Positions 45,301-53,474 are shown, counted from the stretch's first letter. The stretch: DNA of 64,000 nt from Lewinella sp038528965 (GCA_038528965.1 JBCBEC010000013.1:1-64000); one strand, 5' to 3'. Notes: generated by a model from the letters alone, not told the origin. Numbers and translations are program-made.

Positions 45301-45479
45301 CTACACTTACTACCTCCTGTGGAATGATTCCACTGTGGACTGGTGGTGGTGAGCTGTGGTCACCAATGGCGATCACCATCATTTTTGGGCTGCTTTTCGC
45401 TACTATTATTCTATTAATCTTTGTACCAGTAATATATAAATTGCTGTTTAACGTCACCTTAGGATATAAACCAACTTGA
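42387..45479 (+). CDS. RND (AcrB/HAE1-like) efflux pump
   Basis: 1030 residues, the usual length of HAE1 pumps. The first TM segment (VTIIALIVIIVLGLLEYRSL) precedes the porter domain (PGASPERVESLITDKVEKVL, VERVYVEYNDAK-like strands). TM4 and TM10 regions include LVDNGIVMVESLLEKLQEGQ and IVNDAIVLVDKIGTELEGGR, the first corresponding to the DD relay region of AcrB (DNxIV), which fits a proton-coupled drug or small-molecule pump. Substrate not predictable. The terminal codon overlaps the LytS gene start (TTGA). Confidence 0.93.
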   Translation: MNLTGFALKFNRVTIIALIVIIVLGLLEYRSLSRDSMPPFVVRAARVITQFPGASPERVESLITDKVEKVLQEIPELKTITSTSRTGISIVTIVVRDDVPKSDLQSIWDLARRQVDGIRGDLPSGIFGPTVEDKDIGVVYGIIVGLEADGYEYSELKTYADDLRDDLIALDDAAKVIIGGTVGERVYVEYNDAKLAQLGITSNQLQSIISSSNIIIPSGEVNLEEETLILESSGNFESVEVIQNLIIPLGSSGETIRLGDLTTVRRGYVSPKESIVRINGNQALALYISLKKGANLIELGQEIDELIQWYNESKLPLGIEAIRIASQDREVEKKLDVFVGNLTQSIIIVLLVVLVILGWRAGIVIASLIPGTIVLTFLLMGLFGVGLNQVTLASLIMALGLLVDNGIVMVESLLEKLQEGQSRFQAAVNSAKEFMTPLLISSLTTCAAFLSFYLADGAMGEMMGNIFLVITMALLSSWLFAFTIIPLFATSFLKVNPEAEEMTTIFDQLRGTYNRFLNWALGKPAMTIATIVLLFILSVLGFNFVPNIFMPPSDRSLVIVDVNFPAGTKIETSDSQIALIERYLRDSLQVKEEPAEGIVNWSSYIGKGPEAYDLGYFAGEANPAYAHMLLNTTSDAANDIVIDRLQDFTTRNIHDASLKISRLVGAGGAEVPIEIRISGEDPDELFTIAQRIKTRLWQTPGLTNVKDSWGPRSKKLYVDINDHKLARSGLTNQDVASSLLTSLSGYEVGEFRDVENSIPIIMKQEGSENLAYAELQNLNVFSQTQGTSVPLSQLAEIEIPWQYSKILKRNLKLNLTIQANLESGYLASEVMNESIRPMMQEEAENWARGYAYEFGGDAEGSNDAMGAVMLNLPLSFFIIIILLVIQFNSIRKASIILMTIPLALVGVTGGLLIANSFFSFTAFLGIISLAGIIVNDAIVLVDKIGTELEGGRGLMESIKKAANDRFSPILLTTLTTSCGMIPLWTGGGELWSPMAITIIFGLLFATIILLIFVPVIYKLLFNVTLGYKPT

Positions 45480-46435
45480 AACTTAAAGTCATCAACATAT
45501 TACCATTATTACTATCGCTAATGCTGCCAGCATTGCGCCTTTATCTCTACGAGGAGACAAGATTCTCCATAGGCTATATGCTTGCTTTTGAATGGCTTCA
45601 TTCTTCCTTAATACTTTTTACCTTGTGGTATTTCTTTTGGCGATTGTGGGATTTCAAAGAGGGCAATAATAAATGGTACGCGCTAGTATTATTCGGTACT
45701 TTCTTGGCGTTAGTCGCACTCTATTTCAAATTTTTTGGGATTGCCTCAATTGAGGCTAAAGTTGGGTTATTTCCTCCGACGATACTATTTCTGATTATTC
45801 AATATACCCTGAAATCGCAGCAACGATTATCTCGTTTGCATTTGGAAAAAGAGCAGCTACAAACGGAGAATTATAAAGCGCAGTTAAAAACACTACGTAC
45901 CCAAGTTGATCCACATTTCTTATTTAATTCTCTGAACACCTTGCGCTCGATGGTGCGTCAACAACATTCGGGTTCGGAGCAATTCATCTTAAGTCTTTCC
46001 GACTTTTACCGGCAAACCCTCCAACATAATGAGCAAACGACCATTTTGCTTTCGAAAGAGCTGGCCGTATTGCAATCTTACTTGTTTTTGATGAAAAGTA
46101 GGAACGAAAAAGCGGTTCAAGTAGAATTCAAGATTGATGAATCCTTGCTTAAATATCAGATTCCTACCATGGTCTTGCAAACGGTGGTGGAAAACTGTTT
46201 TAAGCACAACAGCATGACTTCCAAAAAGCCTTTGCAAATTACCATTAGTAGTACGGAAGACCGCTACATCTGTGTTTGCAATAATATTCAAGCCAAATTA
46301 AAAGATGAGGAATCAAGCGGCCTAGGGTTGGAGCTTATCAGAAAAAGGTACGAGCTCATGAATGTCGAGCAGGGGTTTATATTTAGACAAACCCCCGAAG
46401 AATTCTGTGTCAAACTAAAGTTGATCGAACCATGA
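45476..46435 (+). CDS. LytS-type sensor histidine kinase
   Basis: 319 residues from a TTG start that overlaps the stop of the RND gene by four bases. Residues ~5-110 hold four TM helices; a coiled linker (~112-140) leads to the His_kinase domain with RTQVDPHFLFNSLNTLRSMV (phospho-acceptor His147) and the ATPase part (VLQTVVENCFKHNSM, SGLGLELIRKRYELM). It forms a two-component pair with the LytTR regulator, whose start overlaps the kinase stop. It likely senses a membrane or envelope cue and controls the efflux operon, with targets elsewhere possible. Confidence 0.92.
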   Translation: MKLKVINILPLLLSLMLPALRLYLYEETRFSIGYMLAFEWLHSSLILFTLWYFFWRLWDFKEGNNKWYALVLFGTFLALVALYFKFFGIASIEAKVGLFPPTILFLIIQYTLKSQQRLSRLHLEKEQLQTENYKAQLKTLRTQVDPHFLFNSLNTLRSMVRQQHSGSEQFILSLSDFYRQTLQHNEQTTILLSKELAVLQSYLFLMKSRNEKAVQVEFKIDESLLKYQIPTMVLQTVVENCFKHNSMTSKKPLQITISSTEDRYICVCNNIQAKLKDEESSGLGLELIRKRYELMNVEQGFIFRQTPEEFCVKLKLIEP

Positions 46436-47172
46436 ATATCCTTATCGTAGAGGACGAAGCACACACGGCATCGCTGCTGCAGGAGATTATTGAACAAGAC
46501 AGCGATTTCATCGTCGTAGAAATAGTGGAGTCCATTGAAGACGCGGTGATTTATCTAAGTAAACAACAGAAAAACTTAGACCTGCTGTTTTTTGATATTC
46601 AGTTGGCAGATGGGTATAGCTTTGAAATATTTAAACATATCGACGTAACGATACCCATCATATTTTGCACTGCTTATGATGAGTACGCAATGGACGCCAT
46701 CAAAAATAACGGAATTGATTATGTACTAAAGCCGGTGAAGGAGGAAGAGATTCATATTGCGCTCCATAAATACAAAAGGCTGAGTGCCAAGTTTACTACA
46801 CCGATTAGTTTTCACGTTCCAGAACCCCAATCCTATCAACAGCATTTCCTCACCCAATCCCGAGGTAAAACCCTACTGATTAAGGTAGAAGATATCGCTC
46901 TATTTGCGGTGGAAAACGAAACTGTTTACCTCTACACCTTTGCGGGAAAGCGGTACCCACTGTTTAAAAAGCTCGAGTACATCGAGTCCGTTTGCGATCC
47001 TGGCCAATTCTTTCGCATCAATCGGCAAATGTTGGTGAATCTAAACGCGGTCGTTTCATTTGAGCCTTATTTCAATCGAAAAATCGCACTAGAGCTCGAA
47101 ATCAAGACGGAGCAACAGCCGATAGTCAGTCGCTTGAAGGTGACTGCTTTTAAGGAGTGGTTGGAGAAATAA
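46432..47172 (+). CDS. LytTR-family response regulator
   Basis: 246 residues. Receiver domain (1-~120) with the acidic pocket E7/D8 and the phosphorylation site Asp55 (LLFFDIQLADGYSF), Thr/Lys signals FCTAYDEY and LKPVKEEE. LytTR DNA-binding domain at ~148-245 (IALFAVENETVYLYTFAGKR, FFRINRQMLVNLNAVVSFEP). LytTR proteins bind direct repeats of ~9 bp about 21 bp apart, which is the geometry of the GTTCAA sites at 26569-34130; a link is possible but unproven. Confidence 0.93.
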   Translation: MNILIVEDEAHTASLLQEIIEQDSDFIVVEIVESIEDAVIYLSKQQKNLDLLFFDIQLADGYSFEIFKHIDVTIPIIFCTAYDEYAMDAIKNNGIDYVLKPVKEEEIHIALHKYKRLSAKFTTPISFHVPEPQSYQQHFLTQSRGKTLLIKVEDIALFAVENETVYLYTFAGKRYPLFKKLEYIESVCDPGQFFRINRQMLVNLNAVVSFEPYFNRKIALELEIKTEQQPIVSRLKVTAFKEWLEK

Positions 47173-47281
47173 GAACAAAGAGAAGCCTGACTATACTACT
47201 TTTTTGGTCGATAGGAACACTTGCCGTTGGAGAACCTGTATTCTACCTTATTCCTTATCTATAGGAATCAGGATCTTGAAT

Positions 47282-49030
47282 ATGCAGCAGCTTCGTTTCT
47301 TTTGGTGGGCCATTTTCTTATTATTTGTCAGTTCCCCGGACCTGACTGGACAGGATGCCTCTTTTGATTTACAAGCTTATGTGTATGCGGAAAAAGACCA
47401 GTCGCCACTTCCGTATGCTAACGTGTACAATGTGCAGCAAGGCACCGGAACGCCGACTAATCTGGCAGGCTATTTCGAGTTGCCCTACAATCAGATTGGG
47501 GACACTATCATCATCAGCTATGTGGGTTATCGAGACTATGTTTTAGTGGTGAGCCTACCGCTGCCCAAGACTATTTACCTTTCACCTAATAGCGCTCTTC
47601 TTGATGAGGTGGTGGTTACCGCAGAGAGTAACTGGCTCTACGATATGCTCGCGCGGGTGCGCAAAAATCGTCGGACCGAAACGCGAAACGCTAAGACTTA
47701 TTTCTACCTGGAGACTGACCTGGGCGATGATCAAGTGGAGGTTATCGAGGCTTACTACAATGGCCGCTATGAGAATTTTGGAACAAAATCGTTGGCCTTC
47801 AAGAAGGGGCGAATTGGCCTACGACCCGCTTATGATCGCTACTACAGCTCCACCTCTTCTTCCCGGATTTTTACCATGCATGATCTTTTTTCAGTGAGCC
47901 CTTACTTTCCGACAAACCCACTCCAGCTCAGCGGTAGAAGTATGAAGCGCCAATTTGACTTGCAATTGCAAAACAGCTACCAGGAAGGGGATGCCGCAAT
48001 CTACGTCATTGATTTTAATCCAAGGGATAGTACTGATCAGGCTTTTCGGGGCACGGTATGGGTAGATCGCAATAAACATCAAGTCCGAAAAATCAACCTG
48101 CGCATCACCAATGCGGATATCCATCCATTTATTCCTATTGGATACAACACGATTATCCGGGTGGATATGAACATCACCAAAACCTATAAGCGGGATGCTC
48201 CCTACATCGATGCCATTGACTTTGCCTACGAAGTAACCTACGAAGACTTAAGCGGACAAATCCTGACCGCCAAGACTACCTCCTTCACTAAAGCCTACGA
48301 TTACAAGGAGTTGTTTCAGCTGCCCAATTTTACTTTTACCAAACAGTTGTATGAGGATTACCGGAACATTACCGCCACGGACTATGATATCAGCTACTGG
48401 ACCGGTAGCCGCGAATATCGATTTTACGATCGTGCCGCCGTTGTCGATACGTTTATCCGACAGAATGTAGTTCGGGAGAGCATTTTATATCCAGAACGTG
48501 AAGAGGACAGTGAACAACAGTTGCCGTATCCTTATTTGCGGTGGGATACTACTCGATTCAAGATGGAAGTCGCTAGTGACTCGCTCATCAAGGCGGCAGA
48601 ATCTCGTGGGAGATTCGCTATCAATCGTTACAACCTCAACGCCAAATTATTCCTGGATGCTAACTGGGTAAACGACTCGCTCATTTTTCAGACGGAGACC
48701 ATTCTGGATCCTATAGGTACCTTTTACTACTTCTATATTACCAACAAGGATTTGGCCTACATGAATATATATTTAGACCTCCTGGAAATCCAGCGGCGGA
48801 AACTGGAGACCCAACTGGCTGAGCTGAAAACCTTCGATCGGCAACAGATAAACGAACTGTACCAGCAACGGATGGACGCCTTCCGCCAGGAGTTGGAAGT
48901 TTTCAACCGACAGGTTAATCGCGGTACGATCGTCTTTCGACTAAAAGAGTGGAATAACAAGATCAAAGAAGCCCTTGGCGTGGATAACCTGGCCGTCTTT
49001 CCACTAAAACCACCAGAAGAGGATGAGTAG
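47282..49030 (+). CDS. Carboxypeptidase-regulatory-like surface protein
   Basis: 582 residues from the ATG at 47282 (MQQLRFFWWAIFLLFVSSPD); the frame opens upstream at 47204 without a signal. The domain at ~25-115 is a CarboxypepD_reg-like beta sandwich (LPYANVYNVQQGTGTPTNLA, then TIIISYVGYRDYVL and LDEVVVTAESNW, as in SusC/TonB-associated and DUF5686-like proteins). The remaining ~460 residues (RGTVWVDRNKHQVRKINLRI and similar) form a barrel-like region without a named family. Possibly an outer-membrane protein whose N-terminal domain plugs or orients it. Confidence 0.75.
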   Translation: MQQLRFFWWAIFLLFVSSPDLTGQDASFDLQAYVYAEKDQSPLPYANVYNVQQGTGTPTNLAGYFELPYNQIGDTIIISYVGYRDYVLVVSLPLPKTIYLSPNSALLDEVVVTAESNWLYDMLARVRKNRRTETRNAKTYFYLETDLGDDQVEVIEAYYNGRYENFGTKSLAFKKGRIGLRPAYDRYYSSTSSSRIFTMHDLFSVSPYFPTNPLQLSGRSMKRQFDLQLQNSYQEGDAAIYVIDFNPRDSTDQAFRGTVWVDRNKHQVRKINLRITNADIHPFIPIGYNTIIRVDMNITKTYKRDAPYIDAIDFAYEVTYEDLSGQILTAKTTSFTKAYDYKELFQLPNFTFTKQLYEDYRNITATDYDISYWTGSREYRFYDRAAVVDTFIRQNVVRESILYPEREEDSEQQLPYPYLRWDTTRFKMEVASDSLIKAAESRGRFAINRYNLNAKLFLDANWVNDSLIFQTETILDPIGTFYYFYITNKDLAYMNIYLDLLEIQRRKLETQLAELKTFDRQQINELYQQRMDAFRQELEVFNRQVNRGTIVFRLKEWNNKIKEALGVDNLAVFPLKPPEEDE

Positions 49031-49207
49031 GGCTTGCAGGTTTCAATTGCTGCTGATCTTTCCGCTTAATGCAAACGTCCCTATTGCATCAATCCCAAAA
49101 GGGAATGATTCAGTACATCCATTTTTTTCGTTGGTAAGTTTGCCCCAACAGGATGTAACCTAGATTGGAATAGTTTACTTCCCCGCGCCTTCGGAGCCGT
49201 ATCCACC

Positions 49208-49426
49208 TTAAGACCTTATACAAATGCGTTTTGTCAAAATCAGGATATGGGTTTCCGCTCCAGAAGCTGCGCTTGAAAAACATCGAAAATGGTAATCTTG
49301 GAAGTCCGGTAGGTCTAGTTCAGTTACTTCCTGCACTTCGTTAGTGCTTCCTGCGTTTATGTCATCTTGGGCGTATAAGCTGGAGAGGAAAATTAGTAGG
49401 CAGGATAGGGTTGTTAGGAATTTCAT
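49208..49426 (-). CDS. Short secreted protein or truncated gene
   Basis: 72 residues: signal peptide MKFLTTLSCLLIFLSSLYAQ, then an acidic stretch (STNEVQEVTELDLPDFQDYH) and a tail (SGAETHILILTKRICIRS) that does not look conserved. It may be the 5' part of a longer gene whose remainder is lost. Low certainty beyond the signal peptide. Confidence 0.45.
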   Translation of the reverse strand: MKFLTTLSCLLIFLSSLYAQDDINAGSTNEVQEVTELDLPDFQDYHFRCFSSAASGAETHILILTKRICIRS

Positions 49427-49538
49427 TTTCTTGTTTTAATTGGTGTTCGGTTAGTTGGGTATGCTGACGAGCTTGGGGTTCTATTGTAAAGTAAGGCAGC
49501 AACACTTACTATGCATTGCACATAAACTCCAGTTGCTG

Positions 49539-49715
49539 TCGGCTGCGACGCCTCCGTTGCGCTTGTTACTTCGCTGCGCGAAGCACTTCGCACAACGGGG
49601 GCTCAACGCCAATCGCATCCTGCGCGGGAAAAAACTTTGGGGCGTAGCCCCAAACCCCTTTTCCCTCTCCGGACGCGACTGCGTCGCAGCCGAAAGTTCG
49701 GTACAACTATGAATC
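49539..49715. repeat. GC-rich structured repeat, left end of an AT-rich cassette
   Basis: A 12-bp inverted repeat (TCGGCTGCGACG at 49539-49550 and CGTCGCAGCCGA at 49682-49693) encloses nested palindromes, including CTTCGCTGCGCGAAG and TTTGGGGCGTAGCCCCAAA. Its right end, AAAGTTCGGTACA (49693-49705), is the exact reverse complement of TGTACCGAACTTT at 50727-50739, and similarity continues outward with CTATGAATC against CCATTGAATA. The region from 49427 to 49783 has no convincing ORF. Confidence 0.55.
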
Positions 49716-49783
49716 AAATTAAGTCAATTGCGACAAGTAATGTTGTCAAGTGATATTAATTAAGGAACAAATCTTGATCTACA

Positions 49784-50005
49784 ATGTCAGGACTAGAATA
49801 CTGCCGAGATGTTTCCAACACCTCATCACTCTTTCTAGCCATTCTATTGGTGGTAAGTAAAGTATCGGGATTAGTTAGAAGAGATTCCTTCTTAATGATG
49901 ATCCTTTGTACTCGCTTACCTTATAAGAATACATTTAGTGTAGTTTTACCGGGAAAAAAGCTATTAAGTGATAACGCATTATTTTTAAAAGAGATAATAA
50001 TTTAA
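49784..50005 (+). CDS. Uncertain small ORF in the AT-rich cassette
   Basis: 73 residues, no family recognised, one hydrophobic stretch (SLFLAILLVVSKVSGL). Its stop overlaps the start codon of the next gene (TAATG at 50003-50007), which favours a real coupled gene, but the composition is not typical of a folded protein and it may be a fragment. Confidence 0.3.
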   Translation: MSGLEYCRDVSNTSSLFLAILLVVSKVSGLVRRDSFLMMILCTRLPYKNTFSVVLPGKKLLSDNALFLKEIII

Positions 50006-50688
50006 TGTTAAGTTATTTTTCATATACGAAATATACTCTGATTACCAGTGTTTTATTTTTAGCTATCGCTGAGAATATCTATTCGCAGGGATGTACTATT
50101 AAGCTATCAGGGTTTAACCAAGAAACTGAAATCGCATATTTAGGAGTAACAAATAGAATCAATTTTGATCCTTTATTAGAATTTAGTCAAGTGATTGATT
50201 GTCAAGTCGAAAATGGTGAAGTTTTTATAGATGAATTTGGATACCAATACAGGCCATCATATATCGGAAACACGACAATAAAAATTTTCAAACAGGTAGA
50301 TGGAATAATGTCTCTTGTTGACTCATGTAAGATACAAATCGATTACCTACCATTTACACTTTATCTAGGCTATCGTCCATTGAAGCCTAGTGATAAAATT
50401 GAGGTTAATAAGACTCAGTTACTAAGTCAGACTTTTTCACTAGAATCAACGAATACCAATTTATCTGCTTTTGCGAGAATACTAGAATTTGCAGTTAGAG
50501 TTGAAAGAAATAATCAGACAATATTCCAATCGAATTACGGATTATACAATAAACAGACTGACAGAGGGTTAAAGCACGATTTAAGCATGTTAGAAAAAGA
50601 TGACATAGTTTACATAACACAGTTGAAATACAGCTATATTGATGATCATATAATCGATTATACTTCAATATGCATTAAGGTAATATAG
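50005..50688 (+). CDS. Secreted protein of unknown function, distantly GldM-like
   Basis: 227 residues with a signal peptide (ITSVLFLAIAENIYSQG). Phrases such as IAYLGVTNRINFDP and GEVFIDEFGYQYRPSYIGNT resemble the beta-sandwich repeats of GldM-like periplasmic proteins, at a distance. The gene is noticeably more AT-rich than its neighbours, lies between inverted structured repeats and is followed by a toxin-antitoxin pair, so it is probably acquired DNA. Function unknown. Confidence 0.6.
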   Translation: MLSYFSYTKYTLITSVLFLAIAENIYSQGCTIKLSGFNQETEIAYLGVTNRINFDPLLEFSQVIDCQVENGEVFIDEFGYQYRPSYIGNTTIKIFKQVDGIMSLVDSCKIQIDYLPFTLYLGYRPLKPSDKIEVNKTQLLSQTFSLESTNTNLSAFARILEFAVRVERNNQTIFQSNYGLYNKQTDRGLKHDLSMLEKDDIVYITQLKYSYIDDHIIDYTSICIKVI

Positions 50689-50714
50689 AGGCAAGTTCGA
50701 TAAGAGTAGAAGAT

Positions 50715-50834
50715 GTATTCAATGGCTGTACCGAACTTTGCTACCGCGACAACCCTCCTGCGTCGGGCTGACGCGGTAGCCGGAGCTACCACGCCCTTAC
50801 GAAGGAGGCATTGTTGATGTTGGCAAAGTTAGGC
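50715..50834. repeat. GC-rich structured repeat, right end of the AT-rich cassette
   Basis: Contains TGTACCGAACTTT (50727-50739; inverted match to 49693-49705), AACTTTGC (50734-50741) pairing with GCAAAGTT (50823-50830), and a nested perfect 9-bp pair GCTACCGCG/CGCGGTAGC (50740-50748, 50772-50780). It ends AGTTAGGC, similar to the integron attC GTTRRRY core, but the rest does not fit an attC site well. Confidence 0.5.
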
Positions 50835-50852
50835 ACCGTTATCAATTTATAT

Positions 50853-51263
50853 TCAGGTTTTCAAATACTGGCTGGCTGTCATTACTGGAATTTTCGAACT
50901 CTTGAAATCTTTCAGATTTCTTGTTATCAATATATCTGACTCGTTTTCCAATGCCGTATAATACTGGAGTCCATCTTCAAAATCTTTAAAGCTATCATCA
51001 TTCAAAGACAGTTCTATAATCTTATCATTCAATTCAAGAACAACTACTAATATCTTGAACTTTACCAAGATGACTCTAGCCTCTTTGGCAGACTTTAATC
51101 TTGACAAAACATAGTTACAGTTGGCGATAGTCAGGGAGGAGATATAGAGTTCTGTTTTCCCTCGATCAGCTAATGAGAATAGCTTGGCGGCATCTTCGTA
51201 AAATGGCTCTCTTTTTCCAAGTAGATCTAAAACAATATTGGTATCTATGAATATCTTTTTCAC
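50853..51263 (-). CDS. PIN-domain toxin of a toxin-antitoxin pair
   Basis: 136 residues from a GTG at 51263 that overlaps the antitoxin stop (GTGA). PIN-domain acidic residues: IFIDTNIVLDLL (Asp7), KEAR/ELN middle, DFEDGLQYYTALENESDILI and TRNLKDFK, with the conserved D/E set for metal-dependent RNA cleavage. Paired with the DUF6364 protein upstream in the usual antitoxin-first order. Confidence 0.88.
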   Translation of the reverse strand: MKKIFIDTNIVLDLLGKREPFYEDAAKLFSLADRGKTELYISSLTIANCNYVLSRLKSAKEARVILVKFKILVVVLELNDKIIELSLNDDSFKDFEDGLQYYTALENESDILITRNLKDFKSSKIPVMTASQYLKT

Positions 51264-51505
51264 TGATATTTTTCTAGTAAATAGTCCGTATAATCCTTCC
51301 TGTAATCAAGGTCTTGTGGAATATCAACAACTCCACTAAGACTCTCTACTAATGGCGTAATCTTAATGTCTTCTGACTTATTATCTATCAAAGAACTTAG
51401 ATATGACTCGATTAACTTTGATAGGCTAATCTTATGATCTTGTGCATATATTTTAGCCTTCTCAATTACTCTTTCATTAAGGCTAAGTGTGAGTTTCTTA
51501 TCCAT
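51260..51505 (-). CDS. DUF6364 family antitoxin
   Basis: 81 residues. MDKKLTLSLNERVIEKAKIY followed by SLSKLIESYLSSL is the DUF6364 ribbon-helix-helix pattern. The C-terminal half (PLVESLSGVVDIPQDLDYRK) is the segment that would wrap the PIN toxin. Two TTTACGTA repeats lie just upstream, as expected for autoregulation. Confidence 0.85.
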   Translation of the reverse strand: MDKKLTLSLNERVIEKAKIYAQDHKISLSKLIESYLSSLIDNKSEDIKITPLVESLSGVVDIPQDLDYRKDYTDYLLEKYQ

Positions 51506-51513
51506 TAAACATT

Positions 51514-51546
51514 TTTACGTACAAAAATAATAATTCTTTACGTAAA
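51514..51546. promoter_or_regulatory. Paired operator of the toxin-antitoxin operon
   Basis: TTTACGTA occurs at 51514-51521 and, as palindromic TTTACGTAAA, at 51537-51546; the starts are 23 bp apart. The AT-rich segment between them would hold the -10 region. Position immediately before the antitoxin start fits autorepression by the RHH protein. Confidence 0.55.
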
Positions 51547-51706
51547 AGGCAATGATTGTCTTATACTTGTTGCGCAATATAAAGAGACAAGTAAACCAGA
51601 AAGGTTCTAACTCACAGAATCGCATCCATCATTGGCATATGCTGCTTGCTCATCCTAACTCCAGATTATCCCCAACAACGTCAATTCGAGGGAGGCATCA
51701 GAGCTA

Positions 51707-51952
51707 CTACAACTCCTCCGTTTCCGTTCGGTCTCTTAATCGTCGTTTCAAGTACTGACTAATTGCATACAGTACGATGCCTGCTGAAAAGGCTATTAAT
51801 GAGTTATAACTATTCAGCAGTATGAATGCTGCACCAAAAGCAAGCACGCCAATTACCGTAAATACGAATCCTTTTTTATCGCGTTTGAAATCGTCCCTGT
51901 AGCCGAAATACAGGAAAAGGAGTATAGCAATTACCAGGAGTAGGTGTTCCAT
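51707..51952 (-). CDS. Small three-TM membrane protein
   Basis: 81 residues, MEHLLLVIAILLFLYFGYRD, then a basic loop (DDFKRDKKG) and two more hydrophobic segments (FVFTVIGVLAFGAAFILL, IAFSAGIVLYAISQYL) and a charged tail. No named family. It lies alone between the toxin-antitoxin pair and the M14 peptidase. Confidence 0.6.
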   Translation of the reverse strand: MEHLLLVIAILLFLYFGYRDDFKRDKKGFVFTVIGVLAFGAAFILLNSYNSLIAFSAGIVLYAISQYLKRRLRDRTETEEL

Positions 51953-52021
51953 TGGATGGATCAGGTTTTAGTGTATGTGGTTTTGTGGAGTTCATTCCGC
52001 GAAACATGTAGGTGAGACAAA

Positions 52022-53296
52022 TTACTGCCCTTCCAACAACAACTCCATCAACTTCATAGCCGATACTTCCCCTTTGCGTTTGAGCAAATCACGCGGCGTA
52101 TTATCACCAATCTCGTAAGTGAGGGATTCGGCACCAAACTCGCTAAAGAAATAACGGGTAGAGTTAAGCGTGATGCTGTCCACATCGCCGGGGCGGATGT
52201 TGGGCGTTAGCTCTAGTTCAGCTGCCATGGCGTTGATCATATCAGGCACCAAGCCGGGCCAGTTACCTTTTTGTTCGGGGTTAATGGTGTAGTAGATGTC
52301 TTCCCAAGTGGAGTGGAAATCAACTCCAAAATAGAGTGTGCCGCCGGAGGTGCTTACTTTGTCCTTTAACCATTGCTGAATAATGGCCACTTCTGGTTGG
52401 TTGACGCGTTCCCAATCGCGGTTAAGGTCAATGCCGCCGGTATTATGGCGCCAGTGGCCATTGTCTACTCCGTCCGGATTGGCCATTGGTACAACGTAGG
52501 TGTTAAAGGACTGGCGGAACCGTTCGGCGAGTGGGGTGTCGGAAGCGATGGCCTCTACAAAGGCCTGCATAGCCAGGTAGCCCGTTACCTCTGGTGGGTG
52601 TTGGCGAGATAGCACAAAGATCATCTGCTGGTCATCACTCTCACCAATTTTCATGAGTTCAATGGGGCGTCCTTCGCGGCTTTCTCCAATAATGCTGCTA
52701 GATACATACGAGCGGGTAGCCAGATTGTTGATCCAGGCAGTGGCGTCGAGAGAAGTACTTAGTTCTTGGGCGGAGACCCACAAGGTATCCGGGCCGATGG
52801 TCAGTTGCAGCGTAGCGTCCTTAGGTAATTCCCGTGGGCTCTCATTATCGATCAGTTCACCGCGCTGATATTGGGTTTCCGGAAGACGTTCCCAGCTTTT
52901 GGCATCCCTGCTGAGTAGTGGGTGGTAACGATGGAAGGAACCGTTTAGATAGCTCAGCTTCAAACTTACCTGCTGCTCTTCCTCTGCCCACAGCTTAAAG
53001 GCGTACCAAGGACTGGGATTAATGGGTGTATTCTCTGGTGTGATGAGCGCCAAGAGCTGACCGTCATCGCCTCGTGTAATACCATTCAGACGAGCTCCGA
53101 CAAAGTCATTACTTGCGTAAACGCCTTCTCCCAGGTCAAATACGCCAAGCTGCTGTTTTTGAATGGGGAGTGTATTGGTAGGTATAATGCGGATTGGAGC
53201 CTGGCCGGCCCATTGCTGAGAAGTCTTGCAGGACCATATTCCAATGATGAGTGTTAACAGGCTGAAGCCAATTACTAGTCCTTTTCTGGCACGCAT
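52022..53296 (-). CDS. M14 zinc carboxypeptidase lipoprotein
   Basis: 424 residues, lipoprotein signal (GFSLLTLIIGIWSCKTSQQ, Cys near 23). An N-terminal beta domain (~45-175) precedes the catalytic domain: zinc ligands HPPE (LSRQHPPEVTGYLAM) and DFH (FGVDFHSTWEDIYY), substrate-binding PNPDGVDNGHWRHN-like sequence (MANPDGVDNGHWRHNTGGID), and catalytic Glu in ESLTYEIGDN. The layout matches cytosolic-type carboxypeptidases (M14) that also occur as exported forms in Bacteroidota. It removes C-terminal residues from peptides in the envelope. Confidence 0.9.
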   Translation of the reverse strand: MRARKGLVIGFSLLTLIIGIWSCKTSQQWAGQAPIRIIPTNTLPIQKQQLGVFDLGEGVYASNDFVGARLNGITRGDDGQLLALITPENTPINPSPWYAFKLWAEEEQQVSLKLSYLNGSFHRYHPLLSRDAKSWERLPETQYQRGELIDNESPRELPKDATLQLTIGPDTLWVSAQELSTSLDATAWINNLATRSYVSSSIIGESREGRPIELMKIGESDDQQMIFVLSRQHPPEVTGYLAMQAFVEAIASDTPLAERFRQSFNTYVVPMANPDGVDNGHWRHNTGGIDLNRDWERVNQPEVAIIQQWLKDKVSTSGGTLYFGVDFHSTWEDIYYTINPEQKGNWPGLVPDMINAMAAELELTPNIRPGDVDSITLNSTRYFFSEFGAESLTYEIGDNTPRDLLKRKGEVSAMKLMELLLEGQ

Positions 53297-53416
53297 AGTA
53301 CGAGGTGTTTTGACAGTTGGTTTGTTGTTTCTTGCTCAACGTCCACCCCATTGATAGAGGCAGACGACTGTAGAAAGGTAAGTTGTTTTCTGATGGTAAG
53401 CAGGGAATAAAACAAA

Positions 53417-53446
53417 AAGCGGTTTAGGGTTACCCCCAAACCGCTT
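53417..53446 (-). terminator. Terminator of the DJ-1/PfpI lipoprotein gene
   Basis: AAGCGGTTTAGGG pairs with CCCCCAAACCGCTT. On the minus strand the stem is followed by TTTTTGTTTTATT. It ends transcription of the gene at 53475-54275 and could also work weakly on the other strand. Confidence 0.75.
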
Positions 53447-53474
53447 CCGTTTTTATGTTTCTACCGGGTGTTTA

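Noticed and set aside
49455..49712. Overlapping ORFs on both strands of the GC-rich repeat
   Set aside because: They arise from palindromic GC-rich sequence and show no protein character.
50734..50834. An integron attC site (it ends in GTTAGGC)
   Set aside because: The left side lacks a good RYYYAAC partner, no integrase is seen, and the inner structure does not match an attC.
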